The notes under the pieces: generated by a model | Told to the model about the DNA's origin: nothing | Database searches by the model: none | What the model saw: only the letters and a program-made list of their open reading frames with translations | In this document: positions 54,765 through 64,000 of the stretch, in pieces | Numbering within the stretch: the stretch's first letter is position 1 | How the letters are laid out: every line of letters begins with the position of its first letter | Position numbers and translations under genes: made by a program | Source: Komagataeibacter sp. FNDCR2 | Lineage (GTDB): Bacteria; Pseudomonadota; Alphaproteobacteria; Acetobacterales; Acetobacteraceae | DNA: 64,000 bases | Assembly: GCF_021295395.1 (NCBI RefSeq) | Contig: NZ_JAIWOU010000001.1 | Span: 1,927,001 to 1,991,000, forward strand | Direction of reading: 5' to 3'

Positions 54765-55688
54765 ATGATCGACATTATCGTTCTCGGCGCGGCAGCGGGC
54801 GGTGGATTTCCGCAGTGGAATTCAAACGCTCCCGGTTGCAGGCGGGCCAGGGCCGGCGATCCAGCAGCCCCGCCCCGCACACAGGCTTCCATCGCCATCA
54901 GTGGTGACGGAAAGCATTGGTTCGTGGTCAATGCCTCCCCCGACCTGCGCACCCAGATAAACCAGACCCCCGCCCTGCACCCGCATGAGGGGCTGCGTTC
55001 CACGCCCATCGCCGGTGTCATCCTGACGGGTGGGGAGATAGACGGCATTACCGGCCTGTTCACCCTGCGTGAAAGCCAGCCCTTTACCCTGCTGGCCACG
55101 GCCGAAGTCCTGTCCGTGCTGGACGCCAATCCCATATTTGAAGCCCTGAACCGCGAAATCGTGACCCGGACGGCCATCGTGCCCGACCAGCCGTTCACCC
55201 TGCGGCTGACGGACGGCACACCCGCGGGCCTGACCATCGTGCCCTTCGTGGTGCCGGGCAAGGTGCCGCTTTATGCCGAGTCCGGACCCGATCCCGCGGC
55301 CATCTGCGAAAATGGGGAGACCGTGGGGCTCGAAATATCCGATGGCAGCCACCGGGTATGTTTCATCCCCGGCTGCGCGCGCATGACCGATAACCTGCGC
55401 GTACGCCTGCGGGGCGCGGATGCCGTGTTCTTCGATGGCACGCTGTGGGTCGATGATGAAATGGTCCGCGCGGGGCTGGGACAGAAGACCGGCCGCCGCA
55501 TGGGGCATATGTCCATCGACGGGATGGATGGCACCATCGCCGCCCTGCGCGATCTGGATATCGCACGCAAGATTTTCATACACATCAACAACTCCAACCC
55601 TGTTCTACTGGCGGATTCACCCGAACGCGCCCAGGTCGAGGCCGCAGGGTGGGAAGTCTCCCATGACGGGATGAGGATTACTCAATGA
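54765..55688 (+). CDS. pqqB: PQQ biosynthesis protein PqqB
   Basis: 307 aa metallo-beta-lactamase-fold protein, thought to hydroxylate a Tyr-derived intermediate in PQQ synthesis. MIDIIVLGAAAGGGFPQWN is the family start, GGEIDGITGLFTLRES the second block. The ATG lies 55 bases after pqqA, behind the hairpin; the upstream frame overlapping pqqA is spurious. The stop overlaps the pqqC start. Confidence 0.95.
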   Translation: MIDIIVLGAAAGGGFPQWNSNAPGCRRARAGDPAAPPRTQASIAISGDGKHWFVVNASPDLRTQINQTPALHPHEGLRSTPIAGVILTGGEIDGITGLFTLRESQPFTLLATAEVLSVLDANPIFEALNREIVTRTAIVPDQPFTLRLTDGTPAGLTIVPFVVPGKVPLYAESGPDPAAICENGETVGLEISDGSHRVCFIPGCARMTDNLRVRLRGADAVFFDGTLWVDDEMVRAGLGQKTGRRMGHMSIDGMDGTIAALRDLDIARKIFIHINNSNPVLLADSPERAQVEAAGWEVSHDGMRITQ

Positions 55689-56422
55689 GTGGACACCTGC
55701 TTTCCCCCGATGAACTTGAGGCCGCGCTGCGCGCCATCGGGGCGGAACGTTATCATAACCTGCACCCTTTCCACCGCGCCCTGCATGATGGCAGGCTGAA
55801 CCGGGCGCAGGTGCAGGCATGGGCCCTGAACCGCTATTATTACCAGGCCAGCATTCCGGCCAAGGACGCGACCCTTCTGGCCCGCCTGCCCACGGTGGAA
55901 CTGCGGCGCGAATGGCGCCGCCGGATCGTTGACCATGATGGTGACGCACCGGGCACCGGCGGTGTCGCGCGCTGGCTCAAGCTGACCGACGGGCTGGGGC
56001 TTGACCGCGCCTATGTCGAATCCCTCGAGGGCCTGCTGCCCGCCACGCGCTTCGCGGTGGATGCGTATGTGGCGTTCGTGCGCGACCGCTCCATTCTGGA
56101 GGCCATCGCCTCGTCCCTGACCGAACTGTTCTCGCCCACCATCATAAGCGAGCGCGTAGCGGGGATGTTGCAGCATTATGACTTCATCAATTCCGAAACG
56201 CTGGCCTATTTCCATCCGCGCCTGACACAGGCCCCGCGTGATTCCGATTTCGCGCTGGCTTACGTGAAGGAATATGCGCGCACCCCCGAACAGCAGAAGG
56301 CGGTGCTGGATGCGCTCAACTTCAAGTGCGGCGTGCTGTGGGCGATGCTGGATGAACTGGAATACGCCTATGTCACGCCCGCGCGCATTCCTCCCGGAGC
56401 CTTCCGCCCGGATGCGGCATGA
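55685..56422 (+). CDS. pqqC: pyrroloquinoline-quinone synthase PqqC
   Basis: 245 aa haem-oxygenase-fold enzyme performing the final cyclisation and eight-electron oxidation to PQQ without a metal. NLHPFHRALHDG and ALNRYYYQASIPAKDA carry conserved active-site His, Arg and Tyr residues. ATG overlaps the pqqB stop by 4 bases. Confidence 0.96.
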   Translation: MSGHLLSPDELEAALRAIGAERYHNLHPFHRALHDGRLNRAQVQAWALNRYYYQASIPAKDATLLARLPTVELRREWRRRIVDHDGDAPGTGGVARWLKLTDGLGLDRAYVESLEGLLPATRFAVDAYVAFVRDRSILEAIASSLTELFSPTIISERVAGMLQHYDFINSETLAYFHPRLTQAPRDSDFALAYVKEYARTPEQQKAVLDALNFKCGVLWAMLDELEYAYVTPARIPPGAFRPDAA

Positions 56423-56700
56423 CCGCCAGCCTGGCAGATAGCAGCGTTATCCGTTTCGCGCGCGGGGTCAGGCTCCAGCATGACCGCGTGCGCGACCGCT
56501 GGATCATCCAGGCGCCCGAGCGTGCCTTCATACCCGATCCCGTTGCGGCGGAAGTGCTGAAGCTGGTGGATGGCAACCGCACGCTGGGCCAGATCGTGAC
56601 GGAACTGGCCGGTCGGTTCACGGCCCCCGTTGACGTGATCGGGCGTGATGTCCATGTCATGGTCACCGACCTCATTACCCGGCAGGTACTGACGGCATGA
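56419..56700 (+). CDS. pqqD: PQQ biosynthesis peptide chaperone PqqD
   Basis: 93 aa RiPP recognition element that binds PqqA and presents it to PqqE. FARGVRLQHDRVRDRWIIQAPER followed by a winged-helix pattern (AAEVLKLVDGNRTLGQIVTELA) is typical. It starts 4 bases inside pqqC and overlaps pqqE. Confidence 0.94.
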   Translation: MTASLADSSVIRFARGVRLQHDRVRDRWIIQAPERAFIPDPVAAEVLKLVDGNRTLGQIVTELAGRFTAPVDVIGRDVHVMVTDLITRQVLTA

Positions 56701-57803
56701 CAGACACTGTTCTCCCCCCCATGAGCCTTCTGGCGGAACTGACGCATCGCTGCCCGTTGCAGTGCCCGTACTGTTCCAATCCGCTGGCGCTGGAGCCACG
56801 GGCCACCGAGCTTGCCACGGATGAGTGGATCAGCGTGCTGGACCAGGCGGCGGAAATGGGGGTGCTTCAGGTCCATTTCTCCGGGGGGGAGCCGATGAGC
56901 CGCCCCGACCTGCCCGAACTGGTCCGGCATGCGGTGGGGCTTGGGCTTTATACCAACCTGATCACGTCCGGCGTGCTGCTCAATGCCACGACCTTTCCCG
57001 TGCTGGTCGAAGCCGGGCTGGATCATGTCCAGCTTTCATTCCAGGACATCGACACGGCCAATGCCGAACATGTGGGTGGCATGAAGGGCGCGCAGGCCCG
57101 CAAGCTGGAAGCCGCGCGGCTGGTCGTGAACGACGGCATGCCGCTGACACTCAATTTTGTCATCTACCGTGAAAATGCCGGGCGTGTGCCCCAGATGCTC
57201 GAGGCCGCGGTCGCGATGGGCGCGCGCCGTGTCGAGATCGCGCATACGCAGTACTATGGCTGGGGACTGGTCAACCGTGCGGCGCTCATGCCCACGATGG
57301 CACAGCTTGAACTGACAACCCGGGCGGTGGACGCCGCGCGGGAGAAATATGCGGGCAGGCTCACCATAGATTACGTAACGCCCGATTATTACGCCGACCG
57401 GCCCAAGCCCTGCATGGGCGGGTGGGGGCGGCGGTTCATCAACATCACACCCTCCGGCCGCGTGCTGCCGTGCCATGCGGCGGAGACGATCCCCAACGTC
57501 ACATTCCCCGATGTGCGTAGTGGGATGCTGGCGGATATCTGGCGTGATTCCCCGCTGTTCAACATGTTCCGTGGCACGGACTGGATGCCCGAGCCCTGCC
57601 GGAGCTGTGATGAGCGCGAGAAGGACTGGGGCGGCTGCCGCTGTCAGGCGCTTGCCCTTGCGGGTAACGCCGCCGTAGCCGATCCGGTGTGCGCCCTCGC
57701 CCCCGATCATGAACGTGTCGTGCAGGTGATCGATACACTGCCCGCCGAGCCGCCGCCTTTTCGCTACCGGCGGTATGCGCGGGCTATGGATGGGGTCGGC
57801 TGA
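56697..57803 (+). CDS. pqqE: PQQ biosynthesis radical SAM enzyme PqqE
   Basis: 368 aa. The radical SAM cluster is bound by Cys19, Cys23 and Cys26 in HRCPLQCPYC; the SPASM region near the C-terminus adds CRSCDEREKDWGGCRC for auxiliary clusters. It forms the carbon-carbon bond between Glu16 and Tyr20 of PqqA. Last gene of the operon; no pqqF protease is adjacent. Its end overlaps the convergent chvG stop by 20 bases. Confidence 0.96.
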   Translation: MTDTVLPPMSLLAELTHRCPLQCPYCSNPLALEPRATELATDEWISVLDQAAEMGVLQVHFSGGEPMSRPDLPELVRHAVGLGLYTNLITSGVLLNATTFPVLVEAGLDHVQLSFQDIDTANAEHVGGMKGAQARKLEAARLVVNDGMPLTLNFVIYRENAGRVPQMLEAAVAMGARRVEIAHTQYYGWGLVNRAALMPTMAQLELTTRAVDAAREKYAGRLTIDYVTPDYYADRPKPCMGGWGRRFINITPSGRVLPCHAAETIPNVTFPDVRSGMLADIWRDSPLFNMFRGTDWMPEPCRSCDEREKDWGGCRCQALALAGNAAVADPVCALAPDHERVVQVIDTLPAEPPPFRYRRYARAMDGVG

Positions 57804-59547
57804 CTTCCACGCGCGGCAGGCAGATCACGAAGCGCGCGCCCAGCACCCGCCCGCTGGCGTCCATGCGGTTTTCCGCGCTGATGGTGCCGCGCAGGGCCTC
57901 GATGATCTGTCGGCTAATGGACAGGCCAAGACCCGAATGCTGGCCGAAATTCTCGCTGCTGGGCCGTTCTGAATAGAAACGGTCGAATATGTTGTCGAGC
58001 TTGGCCTGCGGGATTCCCGGCCCATCGTCATTGACCGCGATCTCGATCATGCCGCCCGCCGGTACGGCGCTGAGCAGGATCTGGCCATCGGGCGGGGAAA
58101 AGGACACGGCATTGCCGATCAGGTTGCGCAGGACCTGCACCAGCCGGTCTTCCACCGCCATGACGGCCAGCCGGCGTTCCGGGCTGTCACCGCTGCTGGC
58201 CACCGCCATGCTGGGCTGGCCGGGCCGGCGGGTGGCCTGGTGGATTTCCACCAGCACGGACAGAAGGGGCACGATGGCCACGGGTTCGGCGCGCGCGCGC
58301 GACAGTTCCGCATCCACGCGGCTGGCGTCGGATATATCGGTAATCAGCCGGTCGAGTCGGCACACATCGGCATTGATGATGGAAAGCAGGCGCTGCTGGC
58401 GTTCGGGGTCATCGATGCGCAGCAGGCTTTCAATGGCCGAGCGGATGGAGGAGAGCGGGTTCTTGATTTCATGGCTGACATCAGCGGCAAACCGTTCAAT
58501 CGCATCCATGCGCGCCCACAGGGCGCTGGCGCTGTCCTGCAGTGCGCGGGCGACTTCACCGATCTCGTCGCGGCGCGCCAGCAGGCGTTCGGGCACCATG
58601 TCCGTGCGGTCGGCGGATTCGCGCATGGTATGGGCCGAGGCCGCCAGCCGCAGCAGGGGCCGCGCGATGGTCAGCGACAGGTACCATGACAGCAGGATGG
58701 TCAGCGCCAGCGCCATGAGGAACAGCGACAGGATGGACGACCGCACCGCGAACAGCGAACGGTCCACATCCCGCGCCTCACGCGTGAGCTGGATGATTCC
58801 CACGGTGGTCCGTCCGTCATGCATCACGGGTTCCGCCACCGTCACCATGAGGTGATGGTGGGCGTTGCGGCGGATATAGGGCGGAATTTCCATGACCCGC
58901 GTCCCATCGGGCTGGGTGACCGGCTGGATGGACGGATCGGAATCCGGCGTGTCCAGCATCATGATCCGCTCACCCGACAGGGTGGGCAACTGGCCCAGGA
59001 GCCAGTTGTACAGCCGCTCCCCGATATTGACCGAAGGCGGGTGGAGGGGGGAATGCTCCTCCTCCTCCGGGGTGGAGGGGGCTACTTTTTCCTCTTCGCC
59101 ATGGTGGCTGTTCTGTTCCACGCGGCTGTCGGCCACCACCTGCCCATCAGGCGCGAACAGGCGGGCATGCGCGCTGGGGCTGGGTTCGGTCAGGCGCATG
59201 AGCAGGGGCCGCGCAAGGGCGGGCTCCAGCGTGACATCATGGCGGGAAAGGGTGACCGCACTCTGCCCCAGCGCGCCGGCATAGATGCGCGCCTGCTCAC
59301 GCAGGGCCGAGACCTCGGCTTCCAGCAGGCTGTTCTGGAACTGGGTAAGATAGAGCAGCGTCAGCGCCAGCAGGCCCAGCGGCACGGTATTGACCAGCAG
59401 GATCCGCCGCATGAGCGGTGAGACCAGCCGGGCCCGGTATTCCATGAACTCCACCACCGCCTTCCCGCCCTCCCCCTTTCCCCGGCGCGGGATCAGGCGG
59501 CGCAGGCGCGCGGGCAGCGGCAGGGAGGATAAGATGTGGCGTGGCAT
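57784..59547 (-). CDS. chvG: sensor histidine kinase, ChvG type
   Basis: 587 aa. Two membrane helices (about residues 49-68 and 269-290) enclose a 200-residue periplasmic sensor with an acidic, His-rich stretch (HHGEEEK ... EEEEH). A HAMP segment follows, then HisKA with the phospho-His at residue 359 (DVSHEIKNP) and an ATPase domain with NLIGNAVSFS, DDGPGIP and GLGLSIS. In rhizobia and Agrobacterium ChvG senses acid and envelope stress. It lies 9 bases after its response regulator. Confidence 0.9.
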   Translation of the reverse strand: MPRHILSSLPLPARLRRLIPRRGKGEGGKAVVEFMEYRARLVSPLMRRILLVNTVPLGLLALTLLYLTQFQNSLLEAEVSALREQARIYAGALGQSAVTLSRHDVTLEPALARPLLMRLTEPSPSAHARLFAPDGQVVADSRVEQNSHHGEEEKVAPSTPEEEEHSPLHPPSVNIGERLYNWLLGQLPTLSGERIMMLDTPDSDPSIQPVTQPDGTRVMEIPPYIRRNAHHHLMVTVAEPVMHDGRTTVGIIQLTREARDVDRSLFAVRSSILSLFLMALALTILLSWYLSLTIARPLLRLAASAHTMRESADRTDMVPERLLARRDEIGEVARALQDSASALWARMDAIERFAADVSHEIKNPLSSIRSAIESLLRIDDPERQQRLLSIINADVCRLDRLITDISDASRVDAELSRARAEPVAIVPLLSVLVEIHQATRRPGQPSMAVASSGDSPERRLAVMAVEDRLVQVLRNLIGNAVSFSPPDGQILLSAVPAGGMIEIAVNDDGPGIPQAKLDNIFDRFYSERPSSENFGQHSGLGLSISRQIIEALRGTISAENRMDASGRVLGARFVICLPRVEVSRPHP

Positions 59548-59556
59548 CCGGCCGGG

Positions 59557-60267
59557 TCATTCTTCCTTGTAGCGGTAGCCGATTCCGTACAGCGTCTCGA
59601 TCTGGTTGAACGCCTCGTCCACCTGCCGGAATTTCTTGCGCACGCGCTTTATGTGGCTGTCTATGGTGCGGTCATCGACATAGATGTTCTCCCCATAGGC
59701 GGCGTCGATCAACTGGTCGCGGGACTTGACCAGGCCGGGGCGGGCCGCAAGCGCCTTGACCAGCAGGAATTCAGTCACCGTAAGCTGGATGTCGCGCCCA
59801 TGCCACAGGCACTGGTGGCGTGTCTCGTCCAGCGACAGGTTGCCACGCACCATCGTGCCGGTGGGGCTCATGCCGGTGGCTTCGCTGCGGGTGACCTCGT
59901 TGCGGCGCAGCAGCGCGCGGATGCGCTCCAGCAGCAGGCGCTGCGAAAACGGCTTGGTGATGTAGTCATCCGCCCCCAGCCGCAGCCCCATGAGCTGATC
60001 CACCTCCTCATCCTTAGAGGACAGGAAAATGACCGGAAGCTGCGAACGCGCGCGCAGGCGCTGGAGCAGTTCCATGCCATCCATGCGCGGCATCTTGATG
60101 TCCAGCACCGCAAGGTCGGCCGGCCGCGACAACAGACCGTGCAGCGCGCTCTCGCCATCGGTATAGGTGCGGACGGTGAAACCTTCCGCCTCCAGCGTCA
60201 TCTGCACGGAGGTCAGGATGTTCCTGTCATCATCCACCAGCACGATCGTCTGTTTCGTTGGCTCCAT
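59557..60267 (-). CDS. chvI: response regulator, ChvI type (OmpR family)
   Basis: 236 aa. The receiver has the acidic pocket VDDDRN, the phospho-Asp56 in [12 protein letters not shown], and Lys in ITKPFS; the C-terminal winged helix ends GIGYRYKEE. The ATG at 60267 (MEPTKQT) is placed where the receiver domain begins; the frame upstream is unlikely coding. It forms a two-gene unit with chvG. In other alphaproteobacteria chvIG sits beside hprK and the PTS genes; here these are 24 kb away. Confidence 0.92.
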   Translation of the reverse strand: MEPTKQTIVLVDDDRNILTSVQMTLEAEGFTVRTYTDGESALHGLLSRPADLAVLDIKMPRMDGMELLQRLRARSQLPVIFLSSKDEEVDQLMGLRLGADDYITKPFSQRLLLERIRALLRRNEVTRSEATGMSPTGTMVRGNLSLDETRHQCLWHGRDIQLTVTEFLLVKALAARPGLVKSRDQLIDAAYGENIYVDDRTIDSHIKRVRKKFRQVDEAFNQIETLYGIGYRYKEE

Positions 60268-60509
60268 GGGGGCTCTCTTTTTGCTTCTTCGCCGGGGCGG
60301 GCGTGGTACCATGTCTTGCCCGACAGGCGGCGGCAGCATAGCGTTATATACGTCCGCATGTCATGAGGGGATGCGGTTATCCTGCTTCACTGGAATGTCA
60401 CAGGCATTCCGGCTGTGCCGTTCGCGGCAGGGACGTTACGCAAAAACGGCATGCCTGTCCGTAATGCAATGTCTTGTCCATCGGTCAGCCGTTACCTACT
60501 TGTAAGAGC

Positions 60510-61115
60510 ATGAGCGAGAACACAGAGCATAACCCCTTTGCCGATGCCGCAGCAGGCGAAGGTACCCCTGCCCCCACGGGGGGCGAACAGCCCGGTCCCG
60601 CACATGACGGGGCGCCGGAATCCGGCGCGGCCAGCCCGCGCGTGGCCGAGCTTGAGGCCGAGCTTTCCGCCATGCGCGACAAATGGATGCGCGCCGAGGC
60701 GGAAATGCAGAACGTCCGCAACCGCGCCAAGCGCGAGGTGGAGGACGCCCGGCAGTACGCCGTGCAGAAATTCGCCAAGGACGTGGTCGAGGCGGCCGAG
60801 AACCTCAAGCGCGCGCTGGCCAGCCTGCCCCACGCGACGGAGGGTGAGGACAGCATCCTGACCCGCATGCGCGAGGGGATCGAAAGCACCGAGCGTTCCT
60901 TCATGGGAATTCTCGAACGCAACGGGATCTGCGCGGTGGACGCGAAGGGCAAGCCCTTCGACGCCAACCTGCACCAGGCCATGGCGGAACAGCCCAGCGA
61001 AGAACACGCGGCGGGCACCGTGATGGAGTCCTGGACACCGGCGTGGACCCTGCACGGCCGGCTGCTCAAGCCAGCCATGGTCGTGGTGTCGAAAGGTCCG
61101 GCGCAGGCGGGATGA
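60510..61115 (+). CDS. grpE: nucleotide exchange factor GrpE
   Basis: 201 aa homodimeric co-chaperone that releases ADP from DnaK. An acidic, disordered N-terminus is followed by a long coiled coil (AELEAELSAMRDKWMRAEAEMQNVRNRAKRE) and the beta domain with HQAMAEQPS and GTVMESWTPAWTLHGRLLKPAMVVVS. The ATG at 60510 fits the family; the frame upstream is open by 12 codons. It is followed by dnaK and dnaJ. Confidence 0.95.
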   Translation: MSENTEHNPFADAAAGEGTPAPTGGEQPGPAHDGAPESGAASPRVAELEAELSAMRDKWMRAEAEMQNVRNRAKREVEDARQYAVQKFAKDVVEAAENLKRALASLPHATEGEDSILTRMREGIESTERSFMGILERNGICAVDAKGKPFDANLHQAMAEQPSEEHAAGTVMESWTPAWTLHGRLLKPAMVVVSKGPAQAG

Positions 61116-61143
61116 AATCCCTGTCCGTGCGTATCCTCATCCC

Positions 61144-61173
61144 CTTGAAAGGTGCGTGCGGGTTGCCTACATC
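61144..61173 (+). promoter_or_regulatory. candidate heat-shock (RpoH) promoter of dnaK
   Basis: CTTGAAA (61144) and CCTACATC (61166), with 18 bases between CTTG and CCTAC, match the alphaproteobacterial sigma-32 pattern CTTG-N17/18-CYTATNT. The predicted leader is about 120 bases. It lies in the grpE-dnaK gap. Confidence 0.6.
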
Positions 61174-61298
61174 GAATATGACACCGGTGTGGGAATGGAT
61201 GTGGAACAGACAGTCCAGCACCCGCCGGACGATATGAAAGAAAGGGTCTGTCCCGATGCTTCGGGTCCGGACAGGCCGCTGAAAAGGAGAGTATCTGA

Positions 61299-63206
61299 AT
61301 GAGCAAGGTTATCGGTATCGACCTTGGTACGACCAATTCCTGCGTTGCCGTGCGTGAAGGCGACGAGACGCGGGTTATCGAGAACAGCGAAGGCGCACGC
61401 ACGACCCCGTCCATGGTCGCCTTCACCGACAGTGGCGAAATGCTGGTCGGCCAGGCCGCGAAGCGCCAGGCCGTCACCAACCCGTCCAACACGCTGTATG
61501 CGGTCAAGCGCCTGATCGGGCGCCGCTACGATGACCCGACCGTGGCCAAGGACAAGGAACTGGTCCCCTACGAAATCGTAAAGGGCGACAACGGCGACGC
61601 ATGGGTCGAGGCACAGGGCAAGAAATACGCCCCCGCCCAGATCTCCGCCTTCATTCTGGGCAAGATGAAGGAAACGGCCGAAGCCTATCTGGGCGAGACG
61701 GTCCAGCAGGCGGTCATTACCGTTCCGGCCTACTTCAACGACGCCCAGCGCCAGGCCACGAAGGACGCGGGCCGCATCGCCGGTCTGGAAGTGCTGCGCA
61801 TCATCAACGAGCCGACGGCGGCGGCGCTGGCCTATGGCCTGCAGAAGAAGAACAGCGGCACCATCGCGGTCTATGACCTTGGCGGCGGCACGTTCGACGT
61901 CTCGGTGCTCGAGATTTCCGATGGCGTGATCGAGGTGAAGTCCACCAACGGTGACACCTTCCTCGGCGGTGAGGACTTCGACGCCCGCATCATCAGCTAC
62001 CTGGCCGATGAGTTCAAGCGTGACCAGGGCATCGACCTGCGCCAGGACAAGCTGGCCCTGCAGCGCCTGAAGGAAGCGGCCGAAAAGGCGAAGATCGAGC
62101 TGTCCTCCGCCAAGGAGACCGAGATCAACCTGCCGTTCATCACGGCGGATGCTTCCGGTCCGAAGCACCTTGTGCTGAAGCTGACCCGCGCCAAGCTGGA
62201 AAGCCTGGTGGACGACCTGATCCAGCGCACGCTCGAACCCTGCCGCGCCGCGATGAAGGACGCAGCCGTGTCCGCGGCCGAGATCGATGAGGTCATCCTC
62301 GTCGGCGGCATGACGCGCATGCCCAAGGTGATCGAGGCGGTCAAGCAGTTCTTCGGCAAGGATCCCGCCCGTAACGTGAACCCTGATGAAGTCGTGGCCA
62401 TTGGCGCCGCGGTGCAGGGCGCGGTGCTTCAGGGCGATGTGAAGGACGTGCTGCTGCTGGACGTGACCCCGCTGTCGCTGGGTATCGAGACGCTGGGTGG
62501 CGTGTTCACCCGCCTGATCGACCGCAACACGACCATCCCGACCAAGAAGAGCCAGACCTTCTCCACGGCGGAAGACAACCAGAACGCCGTGACCATCAAG
62601 GTCTATCAGGGCGAACGCGAGATGGCGGCCGACAACAAGCTGCTGGGCAACTTCGACCTGACCGGCATCGCGCCCGCGCCGCGTGGCGTGCCGCAGATCG
62701 AGGTGACCTTCGATATCGACGCCAACGGCATCGTATCCGTCTCGGCCAAGGACAAGGCGACCGGCAAGGAACAGCAGATCAAGATCCAGGCTTCCGGCGG
62801 TCTGTCCGAATCCGAGATCGAGAAGATGGTGAAGGACGCCGAGGCCAACGCCACGGCCGACAAGGCCAAGAAGGAGCAGGTCGAGGCCCGCAACCAGGCG
62901 GAAGGCCTGACCCATCAGGTCGAGAAGTCCCTGAGCGAGGCGGGCGACAAGGTGCCGGCGGCCGACAGGACCGAAGCGGAAGAGGCGATTGCCGAAGTTC
63001 GCAAGGCGCTTGAAGGTGCCGACAGCGAAGCCCTGAAGAAGGCGACCGATCGCCTGACGCAGGCCGCCATGAAGGTTGGTGAAGCCGTCTACAAGGCAGG
63101 TGGTGAAGCCGAGGCGGCAGCCGGTGCGGCGCCGGGTGGCGCGCCGAAGGACGAAAAAGTGGTCGACGCCGACTTCGAGGACGTGGACGACTCCAAGAAA
63201 GCCTGA
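61299..63206 (+). CDS. dnaK: molecular chaperone DnaK (Hsp70)
   Basis: 635 aa. The ATPase domain shows [25 protein letters not shown], and [13 protein letters not shown]; the substrate domain and lid follow, ending in the acidic [11 protein letters not shown] tail that binds partners. ATG has aaggaga before it. It works with GrpE (upstream) and DnaJ (downstream). A 683-codon open frame on the opposite strand is a shadow caused by codon bias. Confidence 0.99.
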   Translation: MSKVIGIDLGTTNSCVAVREGDETRVIENSEGARTTPSMVAFTDSGEMLVGQAAKRQAVTNPSNTLYAVKRLIGRRYDDPTVAKDKELVPYEIVKGDNGDAWVEAQGKKYAPAQISAFILGKMKETAEAYLGETVQQAVITVPAYFNDAQRQATKDAGRIAGLEVLRIINEPTAAALAYGLQKKNSGTIAVYDLGGGTFDVSVLEISDGVIEVKSTNGDTFLGGEDFDARIISYLADEFKRDQGIDLRQDKLALQRLKEAAEKAKIELSSAKETEINLPFITADASGPKHLVLKLTRAKLESLVDDLIQRTLEPCRAAMKDAAVSAAEIDEVILVGGMTRMPKVIEAVKQFFGKDPARNVNPDEVVAIGAAVQGAVLQGDVKDVLLLDVTPLSLGIETLGGVFTRLIDRNTTIPTKKSQTFSTAEDNQNAVTIKVYQGEREMAADNKLLGNFDLTGIAPAPRGVPQIEVTFDIDANGIVSVSAKDKATGKEQQIKIQASGGLSESEIEKMVKDAEANATADKAKKEQVEARNQAEGLTHQVEKSLSEAGDKVPAADRTEAEEAIAEVRKALEGADSEALKKATDRLTQAAMKVGEAVYKAGGEAEAAAGAAPGGAPKDEKVVDADFEDVDDSKKA

Positions 63207-63283
63207 TCGACGCCACACGCGTCATACAGGCTCCGGAACGGCGGGTGCGGGCTTGTGGTCCGTACCCACCTTTCTCCAGGATG

Positions 63284-63315
63284 GCGCCCGTGCTTCTGTG
63301 AAGACGGGCGCTTTT
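63284..63315 (+). terminator. terminator/attenuator between dnaK and dnaJ
   Basis: GCGCCCGT (63284-63291) pairs with ACGGGCGC (63304-63311), followed by four T. Partial termination would give more dnaK than dnaJ message. Confidence 0.65.
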
Positions 63316-63397
63316 CATATTCCGCATAACGACAAGATCTGGAACGCGGGAACCACGCTGCGACATGTCAGCCAGCCGCGTTTGCTAGAGGACCCAC

Positions 63398-64000
63398 ATG
63401 GCCACCAAGATAGATTATTACGCAGTCCTTGAAATTTCGCGCGATGCCAATGGTGACGAGATCAAGCGGGCGTATCGCAAGCTGGCCATGAAATATCACC
63501 CCGACCGCAATCAGGGTGATGAGGAAGCGGAAAGCAAGTTCAAGGAAATCAACGAAGCCTATGACGTCCTGAAGGACGAGCAGAAGCGCGCCGCCTATGA
63601 CCGTTTCGGCCATGCGGCATTCGAGGGCGGTGGCCCCGGCGCGGGCGGGTTCGATTTTGGCGGCGGTGGCCTGGGTGACATCTTCGAGCAGATGTTCGGG
63701 GACATGATGGGCGGCCGCCGGGGTGGGGGTGGCCGGCGCGCGGGCGCGGACCTTCAGGTACAGGTGACCATCACCTTCGCCGAGGCGTTTTCCGGCGTCA
63801 AAAAGAAGATCACCGTTCCCACCCGCGTCATCTGCGAAAGCTGCGATGGCACCGGCTCCGCCGACAAGGACCAGCAGCCCGAAACCTGCCCGTCGTGCCA
63901 TGGCGCGGGCAAGGTGCGCGCGCAGCAGGGCTTCTTCTTTGTTGAACGCCCCTGCCCCACCTGCCACGGGTCGGGCCGCCTGATCCGCAACCCGTGCAAG
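63398..64000 (+). CDS. dnaJ: chaperone DnaJ (3' end outside window)
   Basis: First 201 codons. The J domain includes the HPD motif in [10 protein letters not shown], which stimulates DnaK ATPase. A Gly/Phe-rich linker follows, and then the zinc-finger region, with [16 protein letters not shown] and CPTCHGSG visible before the window ends. ATG is preceded by agagga. Order grpE-dnaK-dnaJ is conserved. Confidence 0.97.
   Translation, partial: MATKIDYYAVLEISRDANGDEIKRAYRKLAMKYHPDRNQGDEEAESKFKEINEAYDVLKDEQKRAAYDRFGHAAFEGGGPGAGGFDFGGGGLGDIFEQMFGDMMGGRRGGGGRRAGADLQVQVTITFAEAFSGVKKKITVPTRVICESCDGTGSADKDQQPETCPSCHGAGKVRAQQGFFFVERPCPTCHGSGRLIRNPCK

Noticed and set aside
60473..60502. CTTG-N18-CCTACTTG as heat-shock promoter of grpE
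   Set aside because: The pattern matches, but its -10 ends only 8 bases before the grpE ATG, leaving almost no leader; the better-placed copy before dnaK was kept.
61167..63218. 683-codon open frame antisense to dnaK
   Set aside because: It mirrors dnaK codon for codon, is rich in Gly/Val/His/Leu with no domain, and arises from GC-biased third positions in the real gene.

Overview
The window is a 64 kb stretch of GC-rich chromosome that reads as an acetic acid bacterium (Acetobacteraceae), most likely of the Komagataeibacter/Gluconacetobacter group. This is an inference from gene content and protein style; no search was run. Supporting genes are a hopanoid cluster (squalene-hopene cyclase plus HpnG), a complete pqqABCDE operon, a phosphoketolase/acetate kinase pair, the F0 half of a split ATP synthase, an incomplete regulatory PTS with HPr kinase, ChvG/ChvI, and ETF with ETF-QO. 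No plasmid, phage, transposase or CRISPR was seen. Almost everything is housekeeping or central metabolism in dense operons.

Layout. 0-2 kb: end of a hopanoid operon. 2.2-5.9 kb: ackA-xfp behind a perfect FNR-type box, closed by a strong terminator. 6-7.4 kb: an exported L,D-transpeptidase-like protein with a Thr-Pro microsatellite and a 78-bp tandem repeat. 7.6-9.5 kb: rfbB-rfbA (dTDP-sugar synthesis); their partners rfbC-rfbD lie at 41-43 kb. 9.5-19.4 kb: drug-efflux-type transporter, gmk, SDR, RND pump, tRNA-Arg, a cytochrome b without bc1 partners, a TPP riboswitch with a ThiY-like binding protein, and two small proteins. 19.9-21.6 kb: porin. 21.8-26.8 kb: ArnT-like and family-2 glycosyltransferases directly downstream of atpI-B-E-F'-F. 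27-36 kb: purH, pabC, pabB, ptsI, ptsH, EIIA, rapZ and hprK, most with overlapping start and stop codons. 37-40.7 kb: hemJ, HAD phosphatase, hemE, then a 0.4 kb gap and maf; the gap is a candidate replication origin. 41-48 kb: rfbCD, MATE transporter, a possible small RNA, etfA/etfB/ETF-QO. 48.4-54.2 kb: 2OG-Fe oxygenase, hemN-ompW, a GNAT-like gene, an FNR-family regulator, and an AI-2E family transporter. 54.6-57.8 kb: pqqABCDE. 57.8-60.3 kb: ChvG/ChvI. 60.5-64 kb: grpE, dnaK and the start of dnaJ.

How the parts work together. The regulator at 52151 has the cysteine pattern of an oxygen-sensing Fe-S FNR protein, and three perfect TTGAT-N4-ATCAA boxes lie in the window. They sit before ackA-xfp, before ompW-hemN, and between the regulator and its divergent neighbour. 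This predicts a local low-oxygen regulon that turns on substrate-level ATP formation (phosphoketolase to acetyl phosphate to acetate plus ATP) and oxygen-independent haem synthesis in an otherwise strictly respiratory organism. Haem genes (hemE, hemJ, hemN), ETF/ETF-QO, the F0 genes, cytochrome b and PQQ synthesis give the window a respiratory theme.

The most unusual non-coding signals are the hemE-maf gap, with 15 GTAC tetranucleotides in about 435 bp and several near-consensus DnaA boxes; a double-hairpin dispersed repeat present twice; a structured, terminator-ended candidate small RNA near 44.4 kb; and an 18-bp inverted repeat near 48.4 kb.
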